A stretch of DNA of 64,000 nt from Undaria pinnatifida. Its lineage: Eukaryota; Sar; Phaeophyceae; Laminariales; Alariaceae. The notes beneath the pieces are model-generated. The model ran no database searches, had not been told where the DNA came from, and was given only the letters and a program-made list of their open reading frames with translations. Position numbers and translations under genes: made by a program. Location of the stretch: positions 20,164,129-20,228,128 of the forward strand of contig JABAKD010000002.1 in assembly GCA_012845835.1 (NCBI GenBank). The letters are read 5' to 3'. This document shows, piece after piece, positions 25,001-36,402 of the stretch. Position 1 is the first letter of the stretch. The number at the start of each line of letters is the position of its first letter.

Positions 25001-28000
25001 ACGCAATAAGGAGAGAACTGAAGCAAAACCAAACTAACCGTACTCGTACCACAGCGGGGAAGCACGGAAGCACGGGCAGCATACTTTTTCGCCTCTCCGT
25101 TACCTAGACCAGTCGGGAAGCTAGCTACACGGTTTGTTACCGCCGTCCTATTCCTATCGATAGCGGCCTCCGATTTCAGTGCTGCCGCTGTCGCCTTCCC
25201 AAGGAAAAAATGAATACAAACCAAGCCGAACAGCAGCGAAAAAAAAAACCGTGTAGGATTAGGTATATACTGCATCTTTACTCATATCTAAGAACATGTT
25301 AACAACGCTTGATGCCCTTTGACGGACCATACCACGGGACACACCTCAGCCATAAATATCTACGTTTGTGTTATTTCGGAGCGCCTCTCAGAACCTGTTT
25401 GATGAATGGATTGGGGTTAGGCACGCGCACGACACACATGCATCGGACAGACTATTTTTTGGGGCAGTGGATTGTTCCAATTGGATTGTTCAGTCGGGTT
25501 GACGGTCATTTCCAATTCCCCCCCCCCTCCGGTTCAATGTAAATAAAGAACATTTAATTTTCGTGGGGCTTTGCCTGTATTCCACGACCCACGGTCTTGG
25601 GGACGTCGTTTTTTGTTTTTGCTCCACGCTCCCCCCGTAGCCCCCCCCCCCCAAAAAAAAACCGGACAGGTCCACCTACAATAGTTTAGCTCGAAAGCTC
25701 AAACAGCGAAACGCGCGCTCAGTGCTTGCAGAAGCAGGATTTATTTCGTACAGGATTATTTAGTTTGTTGGATGTTGGGTTTTCACTCAGGGAGACAAGT
25801 GAGTGTTGCTTCAACTTTCAAGCCTCCAACTTCATGTCATATTATATGTTGAAAGGTTGCCGCGTAATCTCGTAGTTTACAGAGTTTCTCGCGAGAAGCA
25901 ACGGGCCTGGCCTGAACTGGCTCTCTGTAACCCCTTCGGCAAGACAGGACAAACAGGCAGTGTCGATGACTTTTCCCATGTCGGGGTAACTTTTGACTAA
26001 CGAAAAAAAGCGTGAAACATGTTTTTTGTGATGACGAACTACCACTATTCCATCAACTACTGTTTTTTATTTTTTATTTCTTTTTAGTTCTGGGTTCTGA
26101 TCGTTCTTACGAAAAAGGCGCTCCAGTTGTGAGATGGAAAATTGTGTCGAAATCCGTTTTATAGTGTATAACTGGTGGACTACCGATGGGTATATGGGCA
26201 GAATCTTGGCGGAAATATTGACGTATTGAACCTGGACTACCGATGGGTATATGGGCAGAATCTTGGCGGAAATATTGACGTATTGAACCGGAATATTGAA
26301 CTATTCGATATTCAGTGTTCTTTAAACATTTTTTAGATGCTTTTCTCAACTCTGACGACAGTCTACCCGTTGACCGTTCGCCTGTCGCCATCAGGGGCTG
26401 ATGGACAACGAACCGAACCGAAACAGTGGGGGATCAGTTCGGTATCGGGACACCGAGATGTACCTGGTATATTTCAACTTTATGTTTAACGGACGGTATG
26501 GCTATTCTCCCTATTCCCCCCCCCCCCGAAATGCCTCATTGTTGTGGCATGTAAAATCGCCAGACGCTCCCCGATCCGTACATGTGTCGTGACTTGACGT
26601 GATTACGGGGCGAGGGAGTCTCTGGTTTTACAGAAGAGGGATTCGACACCCTTAAGCACACCCCTTCAGAATTTCTCTAATATGATAGCTGCGTGTCATG
26701 AGTATTTTTTAGTAACTGTCGTAATTGAGGGTTACCATTTACTGGTACGGAGTATGCCGCGGATCGCTTGACGCGGGGCAAAAGCTCGTCTTTTTTTTTC
26801 ATTATTGACCCTCTCCTTCCCCCTTCCCCCCCGTCCTCGACCTCCCCCGCGTCATCTATCTTCGTTAAAACCCGGTTTTGTCTACGTTGCGCTACCCTAC
26901 CTTCTCACCGCGTCCGCCTCGTGTGTTGGCCGCGTGTGGCCGCGATGGCTTAACGTCATCAGGGTCAAAAGGCCAAGTTCTGCTCTCTTCACAAATGGCC
27001 CTCCATGATAGACGTGCGAAGTCGGCGGTGCGCGGCGGCCGGCTGCAAGCGCCAGCCCAGCTACGGATACGAGGGAAAGAGAGCCTGCTTCTGCGCGGCC
27101 CACAAGGCTCAGGGCATGGTGGACGTGGTGTCGCGGAGATGCGAGAAGGCTAACTGTCGACGGCGACCCCTCTACGGCTACGAGGTAACGGGGGAGGGGA
27201 TTAGAAGGGGGGGAGGGAGTGGGCGGGAATTGAGATGTGGGGAGTGGGAGTAGAGGGGAGGCAGAAGGGGGCAGGGAGGGAGGGGGTGAGGTGGAAGGGG
27301 GAGGGGGAAGAGTGGAAGTGGAAGGGGGGGGGGGGAGGGGTGAAAGTGGAAGGAAAGAGGGGGGGGTAGTACAGGGACGCTGTTCGGTTCCCCTTTGCGT
27401 GTTGTTGGGAACCCCGATGCAACTGGCGAACAAGGAAGAGGACCAGGGGACTCCAATTTGCGGGAAAATTGTTTGGTGTGGAACACCCATCACCTCTTCC
27501 GCCTGCGTTGCTCGCCTGAACGCCTGAACGGTCTTACCCTGTTCGATGTACGATGTACGCCCCGCCCCACCCGCTTCTCCCCCTCCTCACTGCTGCAAGT
27601 CATACCACCCCCGCCCCACGCCTTCTTTCGCTCCCGCAACTATTACGAACTTGTGTTCTGGTTGTTATGATGTTTTCACCTTTGATCGTCCCCGTACAAA
27701 TCGCGGCGATCCCCATCCCCAGGGCCAGAAGTCACAGTTCTGCAGCGCCCACAAGCAGGAGGGCCAGGTCGACGTGTGCAACCGGCGCTGCAAGCAGGCG
27801 GGTTGCTCGAAGCGGCCCTGCTTCGGCCTCCCGGGGCAACGGCCCTGCTTCTGCGGGTCTCACCGCACCGCCGAGATGGTGGACGTTATCAGCCACAAGT
27901 GCGGCTACCCCGGGTGCAGCCTCCCGACAGGGCACGAGGCCAACCGAGTGCGGTCCAAGTTCTGCGGTGAGTCGGTCGGATGCTTGATCGGTTGATCCAT

Positions 28001-31000
28001 TGATTGGTCGATCGGTTGCGCTTTGGGGGCGTGCGACAGTTCGCGTGGTGATTTGCGTGGTAGGTGGAGCCACGAGTCGCGTTGCCGTACGGAGCGAGCG
28101 CATGAGGGAGCGAACGGGCGCACTACATTATTAGTAAGACGTGGGTAATGACAGGAGAAGAACACCGGAGACGTCGCTGGTTCAATAATCTGGTACCTGG
28201 TACACCAGTCAAACAGCTGTCCCTTTGAATCACCCGTCCCAACTATCTCGTTTCCTGTCTGCCCTGTCCTGTGCTGTCCTGTCCTGTCCTGTGCTGTCCT
28301 GTTATTCGCGCGCACCGCTGCAGACAAGCACAAGTCGGTGGGGCTGGCTGGCGCGTCGCTGCTCCAGCTCGCCGGCGCCAATGTCGTAGACCCCTCGGCT
28401 CCCGCGCGCTCGGGACGGTCCCCAAGGAGTCACCAGGCGGACGTCAAGCCGCCGAAGGGCGACGCGTACGAAGACCCGTGGAACAGTGACCCCGGCTCAA
28501 TTTTCCCGCTCGGGGACCGCCGCGACCGCGAAGAACCGCTGCCCGGGCAGATGCCACCCTCCGTCGCCGCCGGACCCCCGCCCCCCCGGCGCCGTGCAAG
28601 CTACACCGCGCCGCAGTCGTCGTCGCTGTTTACGCCGGGAGCGCCGTTCCTACCCGACGCACGCCCGGAGGCCCCCAAGCGCAGGGCCACGATCTCTGAC
28701 GCAAGCGTCCTCCCTTCCCTGCAATCCCTTCTCTACGATGTCCCTCGGGGTAATCTAAAACGCCCTCGCGACGGGGAATATCTCAAGACGCCGGCGGCGG
28801 CCACTGGGTACATGGAGGTGGACGCGCCACCGATTGCGCGCCCCCCGCCCGCGGTGCCCCGTCGGCGTTCCGGTCTCGCTCGCTCGGTTTTCGGAGCGGG
28901 CCGGTTTGGGGGCGGGGCGAGGTCAGGTAGCGGCGGCGGCGGCGGCGGTGGTGGTGGTGCCGGCGGCGGCGGCAGCGGTGGCGGCGGTGGTGGCGACGGA
29001 AGTGGTGGTGGCGGTGGCGGTGGCGGAGGCGGAGAAATTAACTCCGCCGGGAGCGAGACCAGCGGAAAGGAGGGTCCGGGTGCTCCCGCCGCCGCATCCG
29101 CCGCCACCGAGTCGGGACAGTCCCGGCCGTCGGGCATGACGAAGATGCTCTTCTCCGGAGCGGGGAGAGGGCGGCAGGGTGGGGCATGGGGAACGGACGG
29201 GTACTCCTGGAGTCAAGACAAGGACCAAAATCTGACTCAGAGCCAAAACAAGGGCCAAGATCTGGACCAGAACCCAGGCGCTGCCGGATACCTTGTGTCA
29301 TCCCCCGCACCGGACTGGAGGAAGACAGGCCTGTCGTCTTTCGGGAGGGCTGCGTCGTACGATGAAGCGAGGGAGGCGGCGGGCAAAAATGGGCTCGACA
29401 CATCGGACTCGAGCAAGCCTCGGCGCGCTTCGGCGTTCGTCACCCATGGCAGCGCCCTGACCCCAGTGGTGACGGAGATGGGGAGGAGGGACTCCGCGGT
29501 CGAGCATCGCGCGGTGGCACCGCCGACAAGCAGGCATGTGCCCCACTACAGCGACCTCCTGTCGGCGAAGAATCCTTCCCGGTCGTTGACCGCGTTCACC
29601 CGTAGCAACCCGAGGGTCCCGTTCGCCTTCGGAAGACCGCCAATCGATGCGAAGGCCGGAAGTCAAGAGGAGGGCGGGGCGGGATCGGGTCCGGGGTCGG
29701 AGACAGGGGGGGGGAGGATGGGAGAATCGAGCCGACATTCTGCCCCGTCCGGTGGCGGCAGAACGGCGCTGTGGAAGAAGTCCCCTCCCGAGGAGTGGCG
29801 CTCTTCCGATGAATCGTCGCAGGGAGCTACACGTGCGCCGGACGGCAGGCCGGCAGGACGAGCGGCGAGAATGTTTCACGTCATGCCGGCGACGGCGGCC
29901 TACGGGACGGATCTCGCGGTGCCGCGCCCGCCCGACGAAAAACCCTCCGCGACGGCGTCGCCGTCCGAGAGGTTCGGCTGGATTGGCTCGCCGCGTGCGT
30001 CGGAGGCGCAGGGGCGAGGCGGGTGGGAGCGGCAGAAAGAGGTCGAACAGGGAGCATCGAAAGGGCGAGAGGGGTCCTCGCAGCCTTCTTCGCCCTCGGT
30101 GAGAACCACAGAGGCTAAGCCGGCATCGCCAGAGGACGAGCTGGATCAGCAGCAGCAACAACAGCAGCAAGCGGCGGCGTCACAGGAGGGTAAAGACGGC
30201 GGCCGGCGTTGGTCTGTCATGGAACCATCGCCTGCGCCGGCGATGACGTCGTCGCCGCCGCGCGATCAAGAGGGCGCCTCTTCCGTGTTTGTGGCAGCAT
30301 GGGGTGCGACACCCGAGGAAGATGGGAACGGGGACGCCGCCCGACAAGAGGCGGACGTGGCGGATGACTCGACAACGGGGAACCAGCAGAGCACATCGTT
30401 GTTTGGTGGCGGCGGTGGCGGCGATGGTGGCGGCGGTGGGGGGGAGCACGCACCGTCGGAGCAAACACCTTCAAGACGCGGTCAAATGATTTGGCAGGCG
30501 CCGCCAGGAAGGGTGGGTTCGAGCGGGCAAGGAACGCTGCCTCAGGCGCGGCGGCGGTGGTCTGGAATCGACCAGTCGCCGGCCGTGTTAGATCATCAGC
30601 GCGGGAGCACGGGGAGCTCGTACGTCCCTTCGTGGGACGCGGCAACCACAAGCGAGGAGGAACCGGCAAAGCCACTGGCTCCGTGCCAGGGGTCGAAGAC
30701 GATGAGCAGCGGCACGTCCATTTGGGGCGCCCGACACGCCACGTGTTTTGAGAGGGAGGGCCAGCGCGATGAGCATGCGGGGGGGCGACCGCCACGGTTC
30801 ATGATGTCGACGGCGTCGCCCCCGGGTGCACGAGGGTCGGAAGGGAGCGCGGAGAAACCGCAACGGCGCTGGTCCTTCCAGGGCCACTCTCCCTCGCCGC
30901 CGCTACCGTCCGATCAACGGGGAGCGTCGACGAGCTCGTTCGCCAGGGCGTGGGGTGCCCCAAGTGAGGAGGGACAACCGGAAGGGCCGGCCTTTGCTCG

Positions 31001-31634
31001 CGCAGAAACGAGCACTAACGCCACCGTCGGCTCCGACAGTGGCAAGGCGAGGCGAGGCTCAGTAGCGTGTGGATTCACCGGGGATCGACACGGCGCGCCA
31101 TCCGACCAGAGCGAAGGGATGATGAAGCCGCCGATGTTTCGCCGTGGCTCTGTCGTTGCCCCGCCGGCGGCTGGGCCACCCGCGGAGGAATACGCACAGC
31201 TAGCGGTGGCAGCGAGGGACAGGCAGCGACGCCGGGGGTCGGTTATGGAGTCGAGATCGGGGGCGTTCTGTTCTTCGCCGTCGTCGCTGCCACCACCGCC
31301 GCCGCCCCCGGAGGGGGAGGAGGATGAAGAGGAACAGACTCACCAGCAGAGAGGTTTAGCCATGGGTGGAGAGCAACAGTACCCCGCGTCGCGGGAGGAC
31401 GCCGGGGGGCGCTGGCGTCGACGTTCCATGGCGATGCCGCCAGCGGGAGAGTGCTCCGGTGAAACGGAGCGGGGTATGCCTTCACCCGAGGACGTGCGGT
31501 TTTCACAGCAGCAGCGGCAGCTGCAAGGCTGCCGTTTCGGGCGGAGCGCGGTGGTGACGCCGCCATCGATGAGGCGGCCGGCTGTGGGTGAGAGGGGCCG
31601 GGCCGACCTCCCCGGCGCTACGGGGCGGTGCTAA
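13094..31634 (+). CDS. EsV-1-7 motif protein with long RRxS-rich tail
   Basis: Four exons give 1,332 residues: 13094-13315, 26963-27184, 27723-27966 and 28324-31634. All junctions are GT..AG with matching phases (0, 0, 1). The start ATG sits in ACCATGG. Residues of about 20-250 hold six consecutive motifs of the form C-x4-C-x15-C-x2-H, joined mostly by a 12-residue linker containing MVDV. Motif 2 is split between exons 1 and 2, motif 4 between exons 2 and 3, and motif 6 between exons 3 and 4, and each is completed exactly by the splice. This is the EsV-1-7 family, known from the Ectocarpus developmental regulator IMM, whose biochemical role is unknown. The rest (exon 4) is low-complexity: poly-Gly near 28925-29035, poly-Gln, and many RRxS/T sites. 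The motif array is certain; a regulatory role is inferred from the family. Confidence 0.9.
14585..14635. repeat. CAG/CGG microsatellite
   Basis: An interrupted run of GCAGCGGCGGCGGCAGCAGC-type triplets inside the large intron. Confidence 0.8.
16190..16310 (-). repeat. Dispersed repeat E
   Basis: On the minus strand it matches the 5805-5905 insert and 19495-19610 (CATCCGCCGCAGGAT and ACACGACGTGTATGAAAAT blocks). Non-coding. Confidence 0.7.
17000..17210 (+). repeat. T-rich tract with (TTTTTG)n
   Basis: Almost pure TTTG/TTTA sequence with a regular TTTTTG array near 17160-17200. The Phe-rich open frames here are composition artefacts. Confidence 0.8.
17711..18017 (+). mobile_element. tRNA-derived SINE, copy 1
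   Basis: About 300 bp starting with a tRNA-like head (B box GAGTTCGAGCCC near 17751). A conserved body follows (CTTGCGGAAAGCGCGAGAGC, GACGAGCAGTGGGATTGCTG, GACACCTGTGACCACGG), ending in a homopolymer tract. The same unit occurs at 18033 (minus), 19040 (minus), 23878 and 51072. Confidence 0.85.
18033..18290 (-). mobile_element. tRNA-derived SINE, copy 2 (inverted)
   Basis: Minus-strand copy lying tail-to-tail with copy 1 and only about 15 bp away. The tRNA-like B box is GGATTCGAACTC read on plus near 18241-18252. Confidence 0.85.
19030..19335 (-). mobile_element. tRNA-derived SINE, copy 3 with clear A and B boxes
   Basis: Minus-strand copy with the best-preserved head. The A box is the reverse complement of CCTGCTACACCA (19318-19329) and the B box is the reverse complement of GATTCGAACC (19278-19287). 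A second B-box block is duplicated at about 19252-19261. The body is the same as in the other copies. Confidence 0.85.
19495..19640 (-). repeat. Dispersed repeat E, second copy
   Basis: Matches 16190-16310 and the 5805-5905 insert. Ends in an A-rich run. Confidence 0.7.
20475..21286. mobile_element. PIF/Harbinger-like MITE with TTA target duplication
   Basis: 812 bp bounded by inverted repeats of about 45-50 bp (GGGCCC...AACGAGGAACTTGCC). TTA lies directly outside both ends (20472-20474, 21287-21289), as is typical of PIF/Harbinger elements. The flanks are AT-rich, but the core 20660-21130 is GC-rich. An ORF on the minus strand (20669-21040) has no recognised domain, and no transposase is seen. 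The core may be captured sequence. Confidence 0.85.
22120..22270. repeat. CAG/CTG microsatellites
   Basis: Two clusters of GCAGCAGC/CAGCTG triplets (22120-22145, 22205-22265) inside the large intron. Confidence 0.8.
23465..23590 (-). repeat. Dispersed repeat C (minus copy)
   Basis: Near-identical to 5190-5310, with the same orientation relative to the plus strand. Non-coding. Confidence 0.8.
23878..24060 (+). mobile_element. tRNA-derived SINE, 5'-truncated copy
   Basis: Starts within the body (ACAAATTGACTTGCGGAAAG) without the tRNA-like head, and runs to an A-rich end. Confidence 0.8.
26176..26289 (+). repeat. Perfect 57-bp tandem duplication
   Basis: Two identical 57-bp units (26176-26232, 26233-26289). 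There is no difference between them, so the duplication is recent or the result of an assembly artefact. Confidence 0.95.
30201..30980 (+). other. Three spaced protein repeats in the EsV-1-7 tail
   Basis: Residues starting at about 855, 972 and 1076 each read RRWS, then a Ser-Pro, then DQ or DHQ, then a GxSxS stretch, then WGA or WDA, then an acidic EE cluster. Each unit is about 38-40 residues, separated by low-complexity spacers. This is not a domain I recognise. Confidence 0.75.
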
Positions 31635-32690
31635 ACTCAACGCCTGCATGCACCGCTGGTGGTGGCTATCGCGGGCAGGTTTTTTACTTTATTGTGCTTT
31701 TGTTTTATTTTGTTTCATCTGGCGGCCGCGCTATGTTCTGAACAGAAGCCGTGGGCCCCGTTGCTGCTGAAGACTAATTGTTTTTTTCCTGCCGCCCCCT
31801 TGTTTTATTCGAGTTATCCAGGATTAAAACCTGGTTGGCTGGCACCTGGTATTTGTTTCCGAACGAGTGACTTGTCCCTCTCTTTATTTTGTCTCTCTTG
31901 GTGTACTTACCTGTGCGCTGCTCGAAGTGGTGCTCTGTGCACGCGGACAGCTGGTTTTGAGCGTGTGTGCCGCAGCGCCTGCCTCTGGGACGTTGTGGTG
32001 AGTGTAACTTGTGTGCGTGTTTATTTTCCCGCCGTTTTTTCCGCTGGAACCCCCCCCACCCCACCCCCTTCTGCTTTGTACACGTTCGCGTCCCCTGGAT
32101 CATTTGTCTGTCCTTTGTTTTTTTATCGGGGATGCAGGAGTCAGCCAGTATACTCGTGTTTTAAGCGTAGCCAATGGGTAGGAGCAAGCGACGGCCTAAT
32201 GGTTTATATGGGTGGTGGGTATTATTTGGCTTTTTGCGGCCCCGAATTGTAAATACCGTTTTGCTTGAACGCTGTCGGTGTTATTCTGTGGTGGTAGTCG
32301 TAGCTCAGGCGGCGGTACGCTGCATTCTCCGGGATTTTTTTGCCCGTGCCCCGCCTCGCCAGCGTTTTTTGTCTTGATCCTTTTAAACGAAAAGCCACTG
32401 CCTGTAAACCTTCATACGCAAAGCCGTATGACACTTACATCGATTGGTTAATTTGGTTTAGAATGGATGTGTGCCGTAACATATGTGTTAACAGGGAAAG
32501 GTTGGGCGGGACTTGTCCTCTGCTGGTTTCAGTGGGTACATTTATTTCGGGTTCGTGCAATATTGATCATTTTCCGGTTGTTTTTCGCAGCTTTGCACAG
32601 CAGATGGGCAGCGTTGGTGCGGTGCGTGTTTAATAGTACGAATGAGTACTGGTCGCCCGTGTCGGTCAGAGTAAAACAATAACGATGACG
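31635..32690 (+). other. Presumed 3' UTR and intergenic
   Basis: Follows the stop of the EsV-1-7 gene. Open frames such as 31659-32252 are Cys/Phe-rich with no recognisable domain, and are more likely untranslated sequence. No defined poly(A) site can be supported. Confidence 0.45.
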
Positions 32691-32696
32691 GTTGAC

Positions 32697-32820
32697 CTGA
32701 AGAGAGATGAGAAGAGAGAGAAAGGCAGGGATGGAAGGAGAGGGGGGATAGAAAGAGGGAGAGGGAGAGGGAAGGAGGGAGAGAGGGGTGGAGAAGGAGA
32801 GAAAGAAAAGAGAGAGGTTT
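32697..32820 (+). repeat. Polypurine (GA-rich) tract
   Basis: About 125 nearly pure purines (AGAG/GGGAGAGG words) on the plus strand. Could form a triplex; no gene. Confidence 0.85.
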
Positions 32821-34200
32821 CGTACCAACCCGCAGTGTTGCTTGCGATTGGCCTATTCGTTTAGAGGGAAGTGTCTGATTGGTTAAGGATAAGACGCGTG
32901 GATGTCGGTGTCGTCTTTCGTGGTGATGACGTCACGCCATATTCAATTCCGGTACGAAATATCTCTCTGTATATAGCGTCCACTCCCTTTCTGCCTGCTG
33001 CTGTCATTGCTGCATTGATTGGTATGATAGTTTTATTGCCGCAGTAGTAGCAGCAGTTGCTTCTATTAACACGACAGTAGTAGGCCGTGCCTAGACTGTG
33101 CAAGATCTTGTTTATTTTTTGGGGAGAACTCTTGCCATGGTGGCGGGTAGGTTGGGTACGCTCGGCAGCATGCCCCGCACGACGGAGAGAAGCGATGCGG
33201 CGCATGAGCAGTAAAGTAATATCCTGGGAGGACGAGAGGCAGTTACATGAGTCCCTTGCCGTGCTATTTTTGTGGTAGATCTGTGCTGCCCCTTTTTTCG
33301 GTGCGCAGCTACGAGTGAGTAGGTACTGCTTGCTTGCAGAAACAGCGAGCGGTCACAGCAGATTTAGTTTCCGTTGTTATTGGTGTCGTCGTCGCAATGC
33401 TTGCTTGCCTGGTTCTCCGCATACTTGATACACCCCTGTGGTTGTTGGTCTGTTGGACGTGCGATTAGCCGCAGCTGCCACAGCCCGTTGTTGGAGTCTG
33501 TTCGTTGGCTACTATCGTTATGTAGGATATAACTGTGATTTTTCCCGCTCACTACATAATACGCGCTGGGCAGCGCGTGTGCGTGCTGTGGTGGGAAGTC
33601 CTAGCAGAAGAGAAGGAAGTACGCAGTAAACCGTTTCACACTCTCTGGTATTTTGCTCGAACGCTCGTTTTCTTTCTTGAACCAACCGCATACCGTTCGT
33701 TGCGGTCGTTTTTTGTTTTTTAAGTACCAACCGGCTTGCGATAGAGGAGAGTAAATCAAAGCCAAGCGAAAATTGCCGGACAGCGGTGGCAGCAACTAGC
33801 AGCGAACCGTGATCCATATGGTGCGAGTATAATAATACATTGCCAAGGGCTCCGCTCCGCCGGCGGCTGACGCCGCCTGCTTCGCTTGCATAAGAATGCA
33901 ACTATTAAATGTGAAGGGGGCAGAAATAAGAGCTCAATGATTTGGTGCAACTAGCCATTTGATAATGCCGGGGGCTACTTGTGGAGAGCTGATTGCCTTT
34001 TGTTGTGATGTGCTTGTTGGCGATATCACGTTCTGATCGGCACGGGTGTAATTTGCGGGCAAAAAACATGACCGATCGTGGACAATCAATCAAATGAAGA
34101 AGGTAAAATACGAATACACACGTACATGCCGCTACTTGATATGCCTGTACTGGTGGCCGAAAGGATACCTTTATCGAACTCGCAGCTGACGTATATAAAA
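32821..34200. other. Intergenic with a repeat fragment
   Basis: 33840-33975 matches the minus strand of 11885-12045, including the CGGCGGCTGACGCCGCC hairpin. Nothing else is recognised. Confidence 0.45.
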
Positions 34201-34329
34201 GAGCTTAAAAAAAAGGTATGTTGCGGCACCAGATTACTCAACCCGAGCAGAAAAATGAGGTTGGCACATATTGCAACGTCTTCGTTCGCGCAACGTATAG
34301 GGTCGCAACGTTCCTGTTTGCCAGCGTCG

Positions 34330-34915
34330 GCCCCATCTCTCCCCCCCCCTCGCTTTCTCATCTTCCCCCTCGCCATGCTGGCGATCCGCGGGAGGTTTTT
34401 GGCTTGGTTTCCCTTATCATAGAGCCTAAGATTTCCTTCAATAGTCGAATTGCAATTCTTCACGTTTTTTCCGGCTGCAGAGCCCATCCATCCATTCAGA
34501 GGTCAGGTGTCGGAGTGATCTTGAGCGGGTTTGTAGGAGTCGCATCTTCGACTCATGTTGTAGTTCGTGAAACCGGGGTTTCCCCGAATATCCCATATTT
34601 GTACATAATATTCGGATCATCAGGGTGGGCTAGTGTTATGGTACGTCCTTGGAAGTCCGGTAATACCTCAAAACAGGTAATTTGTCCTTTTTCATACCGT
34701 TGAGATGGCTTTTCGCATTCGTGATAAATGTGAGATGGGAAGGGCATGATGACCCCTTCCTGTCCAGATGCCATCACCATTTGTAGGATTAATAAATCTG
34801 CTTCTCTCCAACTCCTAGTATTAGCTTCGCGAAAGTGAGTAGTATCAAGGACATGCTTAATTGGCAGACCTGCTAGGGGATACTCTGTGTTCCACTCTGT
34901 GTTCCACTCTTTCAC
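34330..34915 (+). mobile_element. Diverged 3' end of an LTR element
   Basis: 34340-34630 follows the same block order as the chromovirus 3' untranslated region (GCATCTTCGACTCATG, GTTTCCCCGAATATCCC, CAGGGTGGGCTAG). At 34634 a TGTTATGG-type LTR begins and runs to about 34915. It is more diverged than the other copies and lacks the strong palindrome. A CTGTGTTCCACT phrase is tandemly duplicated near 34890. Confidence 0.75.
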
Positions 34916-36122
34916 CTCACACGATAGACACAACCTTGGGCCATTGAGAGATGCGGCTGTGCAACGTCCCCAGGTTGAACAGCGCATAATTAATGCGCCA
35001 CCTCTCGAGGTTGACACGGAGGTGATAAATAAATGTGCAACCACGCTCCGACAATGCCGACCACAATATATTATGGCGGCGTTGGATCGATTGTGAGCTG
35101 TGCAACTCCATTGACGGTGAAAAGCACCCACATTTTTGTGCCGAACTACACCACCACTTCGAAGTATTAATACTCCTCCTGAACTTGAAACAAGTATTAT
35201 GCGATCTTTTTTGCGGTGTATAGAAGAACCAGACGGTCGGTCGGAAACACAAATACATAACGGCGTACATACAGGTGGGTGGATGTGTTTTTATTGTGAT
35301 TTTAGCGGAAGAAAAGGTGCAAAGTAGGAATATCTTATTTTTGACCAGTCTGGAGTTTTTGTGCAGGGTGTGTCGTACACTAATTTCAGTGCACAGGAGG
35401 CCATGTTCTAATATTCGTCTAAAACTCGAACCGGAAATTCTGAGCTGCCAATTCCTTAGCGCTGTCGCGTACTGCAGTCTACAAACAACGTGTCATATGA
35501 TATGATACGTGCAAAAGAAACTACACGTAAAATACTTTTTGCTTAAATCCAACAACAGTTAACAGCAGTAGCATGCGACCTGACGTCACAAATAATTTAC
35601 CAGCCTTCAAGAGAGTGTCAAGTAAATGAAAGAAACCTACAAAGCGGGTGAACTATTCGTTCTGTGTTTCCGTCTTTTCACAGGTACTTCAAAAAGGATA
35701 CACACCTACTCATAAAGCGTAGCGATGCGCCTGCTCAAGCAGTGTCAGTCTTTGGCCCAACCTTCGTGAAGTTTTCGGAGTCAAGACTTTGAGCTAGCTC
35801 AGCGTTTTGTGCTGGTAACGTCCGGTAGTGTTTGAGACAGGGATCAAGGAGCTGTATTAATAGTGACTTTTTCAAGCGCATTGCTACGTTCTCCACTCGC
35901 TGAAAAACTGAAAGCTTGGGTCTTCCTCGTCAACACTCCGGTGAGTCTTGATACTTTTTTTTTTTTTTTTTTTTTTAATTCATCTGCTGTGTTGCCATTC
36001 GCTGGTTCTATGTTTTACCGTAACTTTGTTGCACCGTGTTTTGCTCTTTTGCCTACTACGTAAATACTCCAAGTATTAAATATTAGCGTAGTAAAAATTA
36101 TTGCTGCAGAACACGCACGCTG
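34916..36122. other. Intergenic, no gene recognised
   Basis: No coding domain. Contains a T24 run at about 35953-35977. Confidence 0.45.
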
Positions 36123-36189
36123 GCATGAGGCTGTTATTGTGGTTCAACAAAGTGGGAAACTACCTTTAAATGTAAAACACACACGCAGG

Positions 36190-36402
36190 TGTTAAGGTAC
36201 GGCCTTGAAAGGCCTGCAATTATCTGAATTGATATGTAATTGGCCATTTTCGCATGATATGTTGGCGTTATCTATTAGGGGTAGTCAGGAAATGAAACCG
36301 AGGCATGCGCCTCGGCTCTCAGAAGTCATCCGGGGCTCTGGTGGAATCTAATAAAGCTACGTCTCTCCCAAGGCTAAGAAAGTGATTACTCTCCGAGGAC
36401 CT
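36190..36402 (+). mobile_element. 5' LTR (3'-truncated)
   Basis: 213 bp beginning TGTTAAGG. Includes the CCGAGGC/GCCTCGG hairpin near 36299 and an AATAAAG signal near 36349. It stops after GAGGACCT, about 45 bp short of the 3' LTR's length, and the primer-binding site is gone with the missing part. Confidence 0.9.

Larger units (their letters stand above)
13316..26962 (+). other. 13.6-kb intron 1 of the EsV-1-7 gene
   Basis: It begins GTGATA after GAG and ends CATCAG. It is far longer than the other two introns of the gene (538 and 357 bp). It is made largely of repeats, including SINEs at 17.7, 18.0, 19.0 and 23.9 kb, a Harbinger-like MITE at 20.5 kb, repeat C at 23.5 kb and a tandem duplication at 26.2 kb. 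No separate host gene was recognised inside it on either strand. Confidence 0.8.

Noticed and set aside
28733-30170. Long minus-strand ORFs opposite exon 4
   Set aside because: Shadows of a GC-rich coding exon (Pro/Arg-rich readings of Gly/Ser/Ala codons). The plus frame is the one that continues the EsV-1-7 array.
31659-32252. 197-residue ORF after the EsV-1-7 stop
   Set aside because: Cys/Phe-rich with no motif, lying in the presumed 3' UTR. A possible signal-like start is not enough.
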